This document shows, in pieces, positions 53,937 through 63,488 of a stretch of DNA of 64,000 bases. The stretch's first letter is position 1; every line of letters begins with the position of its first letter. The DNA is from Stenotrophomonas nitritireducens (GTDB lineage: Bacteria; Pseudomonadota; Gammaproteobacteria; Xanthomonadales; Xanthomonadaceae). The stretch spans positions 682,001 to 746,000 of the forward strand of contig NZ_CP016756.1 in NCBI RefSeq assembly GCF_001700965.1. The letters run 5' to 3'. The notes below the pieces were generated by a model. That model ran no database searches. It saw only the letters and a list, made by a program, of their open reading frames with translations, and was not told where the DNA came from. Both the position numbers and the translations under genes were made by a program.

Positions 53937-56250
53937 CCTCGGGCTTGCCGCTGCCGGGTTTGCCTGCTCACCGGCCCCAGCCGGAGAGCGCACGGCAGTA
54001 CCCGCAACGGCGACCGAGGACTACACCCTGCTGCTGCAAACCAGCATCAATCAGGCCGATACAGGCCAGTTGACGCCCTTCGTGGTCCGCCAGCAAACCC
54101 TGCTCGCGAGCCCGCGGAGCCTGCGCCAGCTCGGGCTCAGGCTGCCGCCCGAACTCGACGAGCCGGCATTGATCCCGCTGCCGGCGCTGGCTGGGGTCAG
54201 CAGTGACTACGACGCGGCCCGGCAACGCATCAACCTGCAGGTGCCGCTGTCGATGCTGGACCGCCCGCCCACCCACAGGGATCTGCGCCGCATGGACTCG
54301 CCACGTCCCGATCCGCTTCAACGCAGCGCCGGTGGCGTGCTCAATTACGACCTTCATGCCCGCCACGATGGCAGTGACACCAGCCTGAGCAGCTTCAGCG
54401 AACTGCGCCTGTTCGGCCTGGGCAGCGGCACCGGCAGCACCGCGCTTGCCCACGTCTTCAGCAACGGCCGCACCCACAGCACCCGCCTGGACAGCAGCTG
54501 GCAGCTGGACTGGCGCGATGCCATGGTCAGCCTCAGCGTGGGCGACAGCATCAGCGCAGCGCACGAATGGACGCGTGCCTTGCGCTTGGGCGGTGTGCGG
54601 GTGTCGCGCAACTTTTCCCTGCAGCCGTATCGCCTGACCACACCGCCTGCGTCCTTTGCCGGTGAAGCCATCCTGCCTTCGACCGTGGATCTGTATATCG
54701 ACGGCATCCGCCAATCCAGCCAGCAGTTGCCGCCCGGCCGTTTCCAGCTGGACAGCAACCCCTCGCTCAATGGCGCTGGCCAGGCCAGGCTGGTTGTCAC
54801 CGACATCACCGGGCAAAGCCAGACCCTGGACTTCGCCCTGTACGGCACGCCGCACCTGCTGCAGGCCGGGCTGGCGGACTGGTCATTGGAGCTGGGCGCC
54901 ATCCGCCGCGATTACGGCCTGCATTCTTTTGTCTACGGCAATCATCCGGTTGCCAGCGCCAGCCTGCGTTACGGGCTGTATGACAGCCTGACCCTGCAGG
55001 CGCATGCCGAAGGCAGCCGCGGCATCCAGCAAGCCGGCGCAGGCACGGTGCTGCTGCTCGGACGCCGCGGCGGAGTGCTCAGCGGCTCACTGGCCGGTAG
55101 CCGCGCGGGCAAGCTGGGCGGCCACCAATACGGGCTGGGTTATCAATGGAGCGCTCGCCAGTTCAGTATCTCCGCCAGCAGCCTGCGCCGCAGTGCGGGC
55201 TACCGCGATGTGGCCGCAGTGCATGAGCAGGCCACCCTGCCACGCCGCAGCGAGCAGGCATTTGCCGGCTTCGGCACTGCGGCTGGCCAGTTCAGCCTCA
55301 GCTATGTTGTCCAAGACCATCCCGAGCTGCCGCGCAGCCGCTATGCCGGTGTGAACTGGTCACACGCGCTCAGCAACAATGCGCACCTGAGCGTCAGCGT
55401 GAATCGCGATCTCAGCGATAAACGCGGCGATAGCGCGTTCGCCTACTGGTCGCAGCCACTGGCCCGCCATACCAGCAGAAGCGCTTCTCTCCGCCATGGC
55501 CGCAACGGCAATCAGCTGTCGCTGGAAGCCAATCACACCGCCAGCGCGCCTGCTGCAATCGGTTGGCGTGCGCAGATCAGCAGTGGCGAACAGCAGCATG
55601 GCCTGCGCGCGGAAATCAACCAGCGCGGCTTGCGCGGGCAATGGTCGGCAGGCCTCGAGCATGACCGCGCCGAAACCCGCCACACCCAGACCTATGCCAG
55701 CGGCAGCGGCGCCCTGGCCTGGATAGGCGGGCGGTTGCACACACTGCCACGTGTGGATGATGCGTTCGTGCTGGTCTCCACCGCGGGCGTTGCCGAGGTG
55801 CCGGTGCTGCTCGACAACCGCAGCATTGGCAGCACCAACAAGCACGGTCAGCTGGTGGTATCCCAGCTCAGCGCCTGGCAGCGCAACCAACTGTCCATTG
55901 ATCCACAGCATCTACCGGCCGACATGCAGCTGGACCGCACCAGCGCGGAGGTGGTGCCGGAAACCCGCCGCGGCGTGCAGGTGGTCTTTCCGATGCGACG
56001 CACGCTTGCGCTGCATTTCGGTGTGCGCGACCGCGATGGCCAATGGCTGCCAGCGGGCAGCCGCATCAGCGTGCAAGCCCCCGGCCATCTACCCACAAGC
56101 AGCGTCGTCGGCCACGAAGGCAAGCTGTATCTGCTTGATCCACCACCGCAGTCGCGCCTGCACTTTGCGGACGGTCAATGCAGCGCCCACTTGCCCGTTG
56201 CCCCTGCAAGCGAAGGCAGGATCAACCTCGAGGACGTGATATGCGAATAG
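53887..56250 (+). CDS. Csu-type outer membrane usher, first operon
   Basis: 787 residues from the ATG at 53887 (a second ATG two codons later). It overlaps the chaperone gene by 50 bp. After a signal segment the usher core carries FSLQPYRLTTPPASFAGEA followed by LPSTVDLYIDGIR, characteristic of the PapC-like pore and plug region. Further on come VLLLGRRGGVLSG and the C-terminal carboxyl domain with the Cys-containing FADGQCSA. It forms the secretion channel for the pilus. Confidence 0.92.
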   Translation: MTMSTHKPCRRSLLSISLGLAAAGFACSPAPAGERTAVPATATEDYTLLLQTSINQADTGQLTPFVVRQQTLLASPRSLRQLGLRLPPELDEPALIPLPALAGVSSDYDAARQRINLQVPLSMLDRPPTHRDLRRMDSPRPDPLQRSAGGVLNYDLHARHDGSDTSLSSFSELRLFGLGSGTGSTALAHVFSNGRTHSTRLDSSWQLDWRDAMVSLSVGDSISAAHEWTRALRLGGVRVSRNFSLQPYRLTTPPASFAGEAILPSTVDLYIDGIRQSSQQLPPGRFQLDSNPSLNGAGQARLVVTDITGQSQTLDFALYGTPHLLQAGLADWSLELGAIRRDYGLHSFVYGNHPVASASLRYGLYDSLTLQAHAEGSRGIQQAGAGTVLLLGRRGGVLSGSLAGSRAGKLGGHQYGLGYQWSARQFSISASSLRRSAGYRDVAAVHEQATLPRRSEQAFAGFGTAAGQFSLSYVVQDHPELPRSRYAGVNWSHALSNNAHLSVSVNRDLSDKRGDSAFAYWSQPLARHTSRSASLRHGRNGNQLSLEANHTASAPAAIGWRAQISSGEQQHGLRAEINQRGLRGQWSAGLEHDRAETRHTQTYASGSGALAWIGGRLHTLPRVDDAFVLVSTAGVAEVPVLLDNRSIGSTNKHGQLVVSQLSAWQRNQLSIDPQHLPADMQLDRTSAEVVPETRRGVQVVFPMRRTLALHFGVRDRDGQWLPAGSRISVQAPGHLPTSSVVGHEGKLYLLDPPPQSRLHFADGQCSAHLPVAPASEGRINLEDVICE

Positions 56251-57278
56251 TTGGCGAAACCAGGCCTGGGACACCCGGCAGGCAGTCTCCAAAGCGCAGC
56301 AGACCCTACCGGCTGCTGATGCTCGGGCTGCCCTTGTTGCTGCCGCTGTCGCAGGCCGATGCCGCACCGTACTGCAGCACCTCCAGCGCACCCAGCCTCA
56401 ATTTCGGCGCAGTCCCCGCCACCACTTACCAGGACGCGCAAACCGCCATCGTGCTCAATTGCAATGGCGGTATCGGCACGCTCGTCACCCCGGCGATCTT
56501 CCGGGTCTGTCTGTTCGTTGGCACCGGCACATCAAGCGCGGTAGCACCGCGCCTGATGTCGAACGGCAACGGCGACTTCATGCGCTACGACCTGTATGCC
56601 GACGCCGCCCGCAGCCAACTCATCGGCCCGCAGTGGAGCGGCTATCCGGTGTACAGCCTCACGTTCCGGCTGGCCCCGCGCGAAAACCTGAGCTTCAGAA
56701 TCCCCATCCATGGCCGCGTACACGCCGGTCAGAACCTGTCGGGCAAGTCTCCCTATCGCGACGTGCCGTACAACTCGTTCATTCGCTACAGCTATGGCTA
56801 TATCCATACGCCGACGGAAAATGATTGTCGCGAGCGCTACCCAGGCCATCTCGGCGCCGCAGGCGACATCGATTTCAATTGGAGCGGCGTGCAGGCAACG
56901 GTGCCGCGCAGCTGTCGCATCAGCACCCTGGCGCAGATGAACTTCGGCGCCGCCAATGCATTCGCCGGCAGCCACGAACAGACTGCCTCGGTGCAATTGA
57001 AATGCACCCGCGATGTCGCCTGGCAGGTGAGCCTGGACGAGGGCCTGCATGCCCAATCCGGCGACCGCTTCATGGCCTCGGGCGATGCGCGCCTGGGCTA
57101 CGAACTGTATAGCGACCCAAGCCGCTCCAACCGTTGGGGCAACACCCAGGGCAGCAATGTCAATGGCGTTGGCAACGGCGATGTGCAGCGCCTGACCGTA
57201 TACGGCCAGGTGCCTGCACAACCCGGCGTGCTGCCCGGCAGCTACCAGGACACCATCACCGTGACGCTGACGTATTGA
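56241..57278 (+). CDS. Csu-type tip adhesin with two SCPU domains, first operon
   Basis: 345 residues from the ATG at 56241, overlapping the usher stop by 10 bp. Signal peptide region PYRLLMLGLPLLLPLSQADA. Two SCPU domains follow: the N-terminal with YCSTSSAPSLNFGAVPA, the C-terminal with CRISTLAQMNFGAANAFAG and ending TITVTLTY. By analogy with CsuE it should sit at the pilus tip and bind surfaces through a hydrophobic N-terminal domain. Confidence 0.88.
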   Translation: MRIVGETRPGTPGRQSPKRSRPYRLLMLGLPLLLPLSQADAAPYCSTSSAPSLNFGAVPATTYQDAQTAIVLNCNGGIGTLVTPAIFRVCLFVGTGTSSAVAPRLMSNGNGDFMRYDLYADAARSQLIGPQWSGYPVYSLTFRLAPRENLSFRIPIHGRVHAGQNLSGKSPYRDVPYNSFIRYSYGYIHTPTENDCRERYPGHLGAAGDIDFNWSGVQATVPRSCRISTLAQMNFGAANAFAGSHEQTASVQLKCTRDVAWQVSLDEGLHAQSGDRFMASGDARLGYELYSDPSRSNRWGNTQGSNVNGVGNGDVQRLTVYGQVPAQPGVLPGSYQDTITVTLTY

Positions 57279-57589
57279 TGCGGCAGGACGTTGCCACCAA
57301 TGACAGTCCAGCTGGCTCTGATTTTCGACCTGTGCATGCGCATCCTCAGAAGCGCGAGCAGCCTTCTGCTTGCAGCGAAACTGCCGTGCAAACGACGCTG
57401 CTGACGCCATCCATGTGCGACATCACGCGGTATCTGGACGCCACTTGACCCAAGTTAGCAGGATCGCCTGTTCAGGCGATCCAATCGAAGTAAACCCGCG
57501 CCGATCCGGCAACAGCGTGCTTAGCTTCGCATGCGCCGATGCCCTGCCTCACCGCACGACGCATTGCACCCACAACCGGGAGTAGCGAC
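57279..57589. other. Gap between the two pilus operons with a perfect palindrome
   Basis: About 310 bp without a gene. GGATCGCCTG (57461-57470) and CAGGCGATCC (57473-57482) form a 10-bp inverted repeat around TT, with no T run after it, so it could be an operator or a stem that ends the first operon. GGGAG lies 8 bp before the next ATG. Confidence 0.5.
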
Positions 57590-58102
57590 ATGCGCGCACG
57601 CAGCATCCTCATCACTCCACTCAGTGTTGCCCTGGCCGCCAGCGCAGTACTTGCGTCGGCGGCAACCCAGACCGCGCAGTTCCAGGTGCGTATCGTCATC
57701 ACCGAGTCCTGCGATATCCAGGCCGTTGCCGCCAGCGATATCGATTTCGGCACGCTGGCCCGCTCCACCGGTGCACCGGTCGATGCGCAGGGCACGCTGG
57801 AGGTCAACTGCAGCAATGGAACGCCGTACACCATCGGCATGAATTCCGGCGCCAACGCCACCAGCACCACGGCAGCGGCGGACAACCGGCGCATGTCCGA
57901 CGGCAGCAACAATTTCGTTGCCTATGGCCTTTATCGCGATGCCGGCCGGCAGGATTTCTGGGGCGAGGTGATAGGCACCAACACCCTGGCCGGCACCGGT
58001 ACCGCCAGCACCCAGACCGTGCCGGTCTATGGCCGTGTGCTTTCCACCAATGCCCCGGCGGGCAGCTATAGCGACACCGTCATCGCCACCATCACCTACT
58101 GA
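57590..58102 (+). CDS. Spore coat U-type (Csu) major pilin, second operon
   Basis: 170 residues, the same length as the first pilin. It shares the same anchor segments: FQVRIVITESCD, AASDIDFGTLARSTGA, AAADNRRMSDG, YGLYRDA and a terminal TVIATITY strand. Signal peptide SILITPLSVALAASAVLASA. It heads operon 2 and is followed after 8 bp by its chaperone gene. The two pilins are clear paralogues that have diverged. Confidence 0.9.
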   Translation: MRARSILITPLSVALAASAVLASAATQTAQFQVRIVITESCDIQAVAASDIDFGTLARSTGAPVDAQGTLEVNCSNGTPYTIGMNSGANATSTTAAADNRRMSDGSNNFVAYGLYRDAGRQDFWGEVIGTNTLAGTGTASTQTVPVYGRVLSTNAPAGSYSDTVIATITY

Positions 58103-58110
58103 GCACCACC

Positions 58111-58899
58111 ATGAGCGTGACGTCCCTGCCCTGGGCAAACTGCGCGGCACGCCGTGGCCTGGGCGTGCTGCTGTTCGCGCTGCTTGCCTGGGCCTTCAGC
58201 AGCCGCGCCGGCAACCTGCAGGTGGCCCCCATCGTGCTGGAGTTCAGCCCGGGCCAGCAGGCCACCGCGCTGTGGCTGGAAAACAACGGCGTGCAAGCCA
58301 TACATGCACAGATCCGCGTGCAGCAATGGTCGCAAGACGCGGCTGCCGACCTGCTGGAACCCACCCAGGCCCTACGCGCAAGCCCGGCCATCATCCAGGT
58401 TCCGGCCGGCCAGCGGCAGTTGGTGCGCATCGTGCGCCCTGCACCCTTGCCGGTGGCCAACCCCTACGAGCGGGCCTACCGGGTGTGGGTGGATGAACTT
58501 CCCCAGGCCAACCCGCGCCAGCCCACGGGCCTGCAGTTCCTGTTGCGCTATTCCATACCGGTCTTCGTGATGCCGCACGGCGCCCTGCCCCGCGAGCAGG
58601 CGCCCAAGGCGCCACTGGATTCGCGCAGGCTGCAGGCCAACTGGCAGCTCGGTGCCGACGTGCTGATGCTGGACGTGCACAACCCAGGCACGCAACGCGT
58701 GCGCCTGAGCGACCTCGGCTGGCGCACCTCCACCGGTGCCGTCATCGCCCTGCACTCCGGCCTGCTTGGCTATGTGCTGGCCGGCCAGCACATGCAATGG
58801 CGGCTGCCGTTGGCGAGCGAACTCCCGCTTCCAGGTCAGCTGCAGGCCAGGCTGAACGATGCTCCCGCCGCGCAGCCTCTGCCTGCTGCTGGCCGCTAG
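58111..58899 (+). CDS. Csu-type periplasmic pilus chaperone, second operon
   Basis: 262 residues. Signal peptide region GLGVLLFALLAWAFSSRAG. Like the first chaperone it starts NLQVAPIVLEFSPGQQATALWLENNG and has LQFLLRYSIPVFVMPHG. It ends with an overlap of 41 bp with the usher gene. It should serve the pilins of operon 2, though exchange with operon 1 is possible. Confidence 0.9.
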   Translation: MSVTSLPWANCAARRGLGVLLFALLAWAFSSRAGNLQVAPIVLEFSPGQQATALWLENNGVQAIHAQIRVQQWSQDAAADLLEPTQALRASPAIIQVPAGQRQLVRIVRPAPLPVANPYERAYRVWVDELPQANPRQPTGLQFLLRYSIPVFVMPHGALPREQAPKAPLDSRRLQANWQLGADVLMLDVHNPGTQRVRLSDLGWRTSTGAVIALHSGLLGYVLAGQHMQWRLPLASELPLPGQLQARLNDAPAAQPLPAAGR

Positions 58900-61237
58900 C
58901 GTGGCCGTCGCCACAGCTGCTGCTGCACCGCCCGCCCCCGTGCGCCCGCCGACCTTGCCCGATGCGATCGCCGTCACCGCCCCACAAGCCCTGGAGCTGT
59001 ATCTGGAGGTTCATATCAACCGCGAGCAGACCGGCACGTTGGCCAGCTTCACCCTGCAGGGGCAGACCTTGTCGGCCAGCGCATCCACCTTGCGACAGTT
59101 GGGCCTGCGACTGCCTGCCGGGTTTGCGGCGGATGCGCCAGCCATCGCACTGGATCAGCTGCCGGGCACCCAGGCCAGCTACGACCCGCGCAACCAGCGC
59201 CTGGCCCTGCAGGTACCCGTGCAGATGCTGGACCGCCCAGCCACGCGGCTGCGCGCCGGCCCGCCGGGCGATGCGGCCGAGGTCAGCGACAGCAGCCCGG
59301 GCCTGCTGCTGAATTACGACCTCTATGCGCAGCAGCTGCGCGGCGACCGCGCTATCAGCGGCTACAGGGAACTGCGCGTATTCGGGTTGGGAGCGGGCAC
59401 CTGGAGCACAAGCCAGACTTCTCGCCTGAGCAGTGGCCGGGCCGGACGCAACACCGGCACCACCCGCCTGGACAGCTACTGGCAGCTGGACCTGCCTGCT
59501 CCGATGCTGAGCCTGAGCGTGGGTGACCAGCTCACCGGCGCGCTGGACTGGTCGCGCTCGGCACGGATTGGCGGCCTGCACCTGTCGCGCAATTTCAGCC
59601 TGCAGCCCTACCGGGTCACGACACCGCTGGCCTCGTTTGCCGGCGAGGCCGTGCTGCCCTCGACGGTGGACCTGTACATCAACGGCGTCCGCCAGGCCAG
59701 CCAGCGCGTCGCCCCGGGCCGCTTCCAGCTGGACAGCACACCCGCGCTCAACGGCAGCGGCCAGGCGCAGTTGCTGGTCACCGACATCAACGGCCACAGC
59801 CGCTCGCTGGAGTTCGCCCTGTACGGCGCACCCGAGCTGCTGCAGCCCGGGCTGTCGGATTGGTCGCTGGATATCGGCGTACTGCGCAACGACTACGGCC
59901 TGCGCTCGTTCGGCTATGACCACCGGCCCTTGGCCAGCGCCAGCCTGCGACGTGGCCTGAGCGAGCGTCTGACGCTGGAGACACATGCCGAAGTAGCCCG
60001 CAACGTGCGGCTGGCCGGCATCGGCGCGGTGGCCCTGCTGGGTCGCCGCGGCGGAGTGCTCGACACCTCCTTCAGCGGCAGCCAGGCCGACGGCCAACGC
60101 GGCAAGCAGCGCACCCTGGGCTATCAATGGAATGCAGCCGGCTTCAGCATTTCGGCGCGCACCCAGCGCCGCAGCCGGCAGTTCGTCGATGCCCCGGCGC
60201 ATCTGACCCAGTCGCTGCAATCGCGCCGCAGCGATCAGTTGTTTGTGGGCTTCGGCAGCGCGCGCAGCGGTCAGTTCAGCCTCAACTACATCCTGCAGGA
60301 CTATCCCGGCAGCCCGCGCACCCGCCTGCTTGGCGCGGGCTGGTCGCGAAGCCTGCGCGGCCATGCCTGGGTCAGTGCCCAGTTCAATCGCGACCTGGGC
60401 AGGCAGGGCATGGACAGCGCCTACTTGTATGTCTCCGTGCCGCTGGACCGCCGTACCCAGCTAAGCACTTCATTGCGCCACGGTGCCGATGGCGACGTGC
60501 TGGCGGTGGAAGCCAACCGCAGCCAACCGCTCGACAGCGGTGGCTGGGGTTGGCGGGTGCAGACCAGCATGGGCGCGCAACGCAGCCAGAGCGCCGAACT
60601 CAATCATCTGGACGAACACGGCCGCTGGCGCTTGGGTCTTGACCATGACAACAGCGTGGGCACGCTGGCCTATCTACAGGGCACCGGCAGTGTTGCCTGG
60701 TTCGGCAGCGGCCTGCATATGCTGCGTCGCGCCGACGATGCGTTCGCACTGGTCTCCACCAATGGCATGCCGGGGGTGCCGGTGCGTCTGGAGAACCGCC
60801 TGGTCGGCACCACCGACGCGCACGGCGAACTGCTGGTCGCCCCGTTGCGCGCCTGGCAGCGCAACCTGCTCAGCATCGACCCGCTGGAGCTGCCCCCGGA
60901 TGTGCAGGTCGACGTGGTCCAGCAGCAGGTGGTGCCGGCTGCGCGCAGCGGCGTGCGCGCCAGGTTTCATCTGCAGCCCAGCCAGGCACTGGACCTGCGC
61001 ATCCTCGGCCCGGACGGACACTGGCTGCCCGCCGGCACCGAGGCCATGGTCGAGCGTGACAGTCGCATCCTTGCCGTCACCGTGATCGGCCATGAGGGGC
61101 AGCTGTACCTGGGCAACGCGCCAAGCGGTGCGCGATTGCGCATCCGCCATGCCGACGGGGAGTGTGTCATCGCCCTTCCCGGCACCGCCACCGCGGCTCC
61201 CTCAGCGCCCATCGAGCCCTTGCAATGCCGACCTTAA
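58859..61237 (+). CDS. Csu-type outer membrane usher, second operon
   Basis: 792 residues. Signal peptide MLPPRSLCLLLAASVAVATA. The usher core reads FSLQPYRVTTPLASFAGEA, then VLPSTVDLYINGVRQ, almost the same as the first operon's usher; later VALLGRRGGVLDTSF and the terminal Cys segment HADGECVIAL. It starts 41 bp inside the chaperone gene. The usher pair is the clearest evidence that the operons are a duplication. Confidence 0.92.
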   Translation: MLPPRSLCLLLAASVAVATAAAAPPAPVRPPTLPDAIAVTAPQALELYLEVHINREQTGTLASFTLQGQTLSASASTLRQLGLRLPAGFAADAPAIALDQLPGTQASYDPRNQRLALQVPVQMLDRPATRLRAGPPGDAAEVSDSSPGLLLNYDLYAQQLRGDRAISGYRELRVFGLGAGTWSTSQTSRLSSGRAGRNTGTTRLDSYWQLDLPAPMLSLSVGDQLTGALDWSRSARIGGLHLSRNFSLQPYRVTTPLASFAGEAVLPSTVDLYINGVRQASQRVAPGRFQLDSTPALNGSGQAQLLVTDINGHSRSLEFALYGAPELLQPGLSDWSLDIGVLRNDYGLRSFGYDHRPLASASLRRGLSERLTLETHAEVARNVRLAGIGAVALLGRRGGVLDTSFSGSQADGQRGKQRTLGYQWNAAGFSISARTQRRSRQFVDAPAHLTQSLQSRRSDQLFVGFGSARSGQFSLNYILQDYPGSPRTRLLGAGWSRSLRGHAWVSAQFNRDLGRQGMDSAYLYVSVPLDRRTQLSTSLRHGADGDVLAVEANRSQPLDSGGWGWRVQTSMGAQRSQSAELNHLDEHGRWRLGLDHDNSVGTLAYLQGTGSVAWFGSGLHMLRRADDAFALVSTNGMPGVPVRLENRLVGTTDAHGELLVAPLRAWQRNLLSIDPLELPPDVQVDVVQQQVVPAARSGVRARFHLQPSQALDLRILGPDGHWLPAGTEAMVERDSRILAVTVIGHEGQLYLGNAPSGARLRIRHADGECVIALPGTATAAPSAPIEPLQCRP

Positions 61238-62238
61238 GCGCTTGCGCTCAACCCCGGCAGCGCAGCCACTGCTTCCCGTTCGCGCCGCTGCTTGCCCTGC
61301 TGCTGTGGCTGCCCTTGCTGGCCGAGGCACAACAGTCGTGCCGGGTGCTCAATTCGACGTTGATGAATTTCGGTACGGTCTCCACCGCGCGCAACAACGA
61401 CGCCTCGGCCAACTTGACGATCAGCTGCCAGGGCGTCCCCGGGGTGCAGGTGACGGTCTGCATCTTCGTCAATGAGGGCGTCCCGGCAGGCATGGCGCCC
61501 AGGCGCATGGGCAACAACGCCGGTGCATTCATGGCCTATGACCTGTATGCCAATGCCGCGCGCACCCAACTCATTGGCCCGGTCGGGCGCAACTACGACA
61601 TCTTCTACACGTTCCTGTCCCTGTCGATCACCGGGTCCGCGCAGTTCAACCTCAGCGTCTACGGTCGCGTGCCGCCCGGCCAGAACCTGCCGGCGGCCTA
61701 CAGGTACGAGAACGCAATGAGCCAAGGCTTTCTCCGTTACGTCTTTGCTGCGCCCCTTGCAGGGGCGTCCTCGGGGGAAAACTGCCGGGACGGGGTGGCA
61801 TATCCCTTTGCCTCCGCCGGCCAGAGCGTGTTCGACTTCGGGGGTGCCCAGGCCCGTGTTGCCGACAACTGCGTCATCAGCCTGGCCAGCGATCTGGATT
61901 TCGGCACCGTCACCCAACTGGACGCCTCCCGCGATGCCACTGCCCTGATCAAACTGCGCTGCGCCACCGATACCGACTGGTTGGTGACCCTCAGCATAGG
62001 ATTGAATCCCACCGTCAACGGCTTTCGGCAGATGGCCTACAACGGCAATTTTCTGGGGTACGCCTTGTACAAGGACCCGGCCTTTCTGTTTCCCTGGGGT
62101 GATACGCAGGTCAACGGCGTTGCCGGCTCGGGGGAAAATGAAGATGTAACCCTCACGGTCTATGGCCGGGTGTTTCCGCAGCCGGTGTCGGTGCCTGGCA
62201 CCTACAGCGACACTGTGACCGTCACCCTCACCTATTGA
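61225..62238 (+). CDS. Csu-type tip adhesin with two SCPU domains, second operon
   Basis: 337 residues from the ATG at 61225, overlapping the usher stop by 13 bp. Signal region FAPLLALLLWLPLLAEAQ. The N-terminal SCPU domain has SCRVLNSTLMNFGTVSTAR, the C-terminal one NCVISLASDLDFGTVTQLD and ends TVTVTLTY. It corresponds in position to the first operon's tip protein but is much less alike outside the SCPU anchors. Different receptor specificity is possible. Confidence 0.88.
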   Translation: MPTLSACAQPRQRSHCFPFAPLLALLLWLPLLAEAQQSCRVLNSTLMNFGTVSTARNNDASANLTISCQGVPGVQVTVCIFVNEGVPAGMAPRRMGNNAGAFMAYDLYANAARTQLIGPVGRNYDIFYTFLSLSITGSAQFNLSVYGRVPPGQNLPAAYRYENAMSQGFLRYVFAAPLAGASSGENCRDGVAYPFASAGQSVFDFGGAQARVADNCVISLASDLDFGTVTQLDASRDATALIKLRCATDTDWLVTLSIGLNPTVNGFRQMAYNGNFLGYALYKDPAFLFPWGDTQVNGVAGSGENEDVTLTVYGRVFPQPVSVPGTYSDTVTVTLTY

Positions 62239-62547
62239 GGGCCATTCAGACTTGCCAGCGCCGCGCTGACCGGCCAAATTGCGTCCAGATCGGGCAGCGG
62301 CTATACTTCGCCGGCTTTGTTGGGCCCTTGGCCCCTCGAAACACGCTGACACCGGGCGCCACCGGTGAATCCTCACCTGTCGCCCCCATCCGTGCCGGGG
62401 TGCCCTGTCAAACAGGGTTCGGCCACGGAGGCAACAGGGAAGCCCAACCCCGGAACTGTTTGCGCACTCTTCAGAAGTCGCGCATCGCGGCACGACCCCA
62501 ACAAACCGGGCGTACGCGGTGTCAGTTCCACCATCAGGAGTTTTGCA
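62239..62547 (+). promoter_or_regulatory. rpsB promoter and long leader
   Basis: TTGCGT (62279-62284), a 17-bp spacer and TATACT (62302-62307) form a strong promoter. This leaves a leader of about 235 nt before rpsB. It contains GGGCGCCACCGGTG-type stems and is long enough for the S2-binding autoregulatory structure known in many proteobacteria. The specific fold was not resolved by eye. Confidence 0.7.
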
Positions 62548-63357
62548 ATGCCCCAGATCACCATGCGTCAGATGTTGGAAGCCGGCGTCCACTTCGGCCA
62601 CCAGACCCGTTACTGGAACCCGAAAATGGGCCAGTACATCTTTGGCGCCCGCGGCAAGATCCACATCATCAACCTGGAAAAGACCGTCCCGCTGTTCAAC
62701 GATGCGATGAACTTCATCTCCTCGGTTGCCCAGAAGCGCGGCACCATCCTGTTCCTGGGCACCAAGCGCAGCGCACGCGATTCCATCAAGGAAGAAGCCG
62801 AGCGTTGCGGCATGCCGTTCATGAACCAGCGTTGGCTGGGCGGCACCCTGACCAACTTCGCCACGGTGAAGAAGTCGGTTGCCCGCCTGAAGGAACTGGA
62901 AGCCGGTGAAACCGACGGCACCTTCGACAAGCTGGTCAAGCACGAAGTGCTGGGCCTGCGCCGCGAGCGCGACAAGCTGGAAGCCTCGCTGGGCGGCATC
63001 AAGGAAATGAACCGTCTGCCGGACGCCATCTTCGTCATCGACATCGGTCACGAAGACATCGCCATCAAGGAAGCCAAGAAGCTCGGCATTCCGGTGATCG
63101 CCGTGGTTGACACCAACTACAACCCGGAACTGGTTGATTACGCCATCCCGGGCAACGACGACGCCATCCGTGCCGTGCAGCTGTACGCCCGTGCCGCTGC
63201 CGACGCCGTGCTGGAAGGCAAGGCTGCCGCTCCGAACGCCGCCACCGTGCGCGAAGAAGAGTTCAGCGAAGCCGCTGCTGGCGAAGAAGCCAAGCCGGCC
63301 CGCCGCGCTCCGGCCAAGAAGGCTCCGGCCAAGAAGGGTGACGAGGCTTCGGCCTGA
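62548..63357 (+). CDS. rpsB: 30S ribosomal protein S2
   Basis: 269 residues from the ATG at 62548, with AGGAG 8 bp upstream; a longer frame begins at 62365 in the leader. [43 protein letters not shown] and the [23 protein letters not shown] region are S2 signatures. The C-terminal tail is rich in Lys, Ala and Pro ([13 protein letters not shown]). tsf follows after 131 bp that contain a hairpin, as in the usual rpsB-tsf operon. Confidence 0.97.
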   Translation: MPQITMRQMLEAGVHFGHQTRYWNPKMGQYIFGARGKIHIINLEKTVPLFNDAMNFISSVAQKRGTILFLGTKRSARDSIKEEAERCGMPFMNQRWLGGTLTNFATVKKSVARLKELEAGETDGTFDKLVKHEVLGLRRERDKLEASLGGIKEMNRLPDAIFVIDIGHEDIAIKEAKKLGIPVIAVVDTNYNPELVDYAIPGNDDAIRAVQLYARAAADAVLEGKAAAPNAATVREEEFSEAAAGEEAKPARRAPAKKAPAKKGDEASA

Positions 63358-63438
63358 TCCCCTGGCGGGTGCAGCCACTGCACCCGCTCCCCTGCGCTGG
63401 CGCCCACGGCGCCGACTGCTGACAGGGCTGCGTAACAA

Positions 63439-63462
63439 CGGCCGGCCATCATGGCCGGCCTA
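63439..63462 (+). terminator. Hairpin between rpsB and tsf
   Basis: GGCCGGCCAT and ATGGCCGGCC pair around C, 9-10 bp long, without a strong T run. It could lower readthrough from rpsB to tsf. Confidence 0.55.
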
Positions 63463-63488
63463 CCCCTTTCTATTGATGAGGTAATTCC

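Noticed and set aside
52589..62238. Prophage or integrative element between map and rpsB
   Set aside because: No integrase, att-like direct repeats or phage genes were seen; only the pilus genes lie here.
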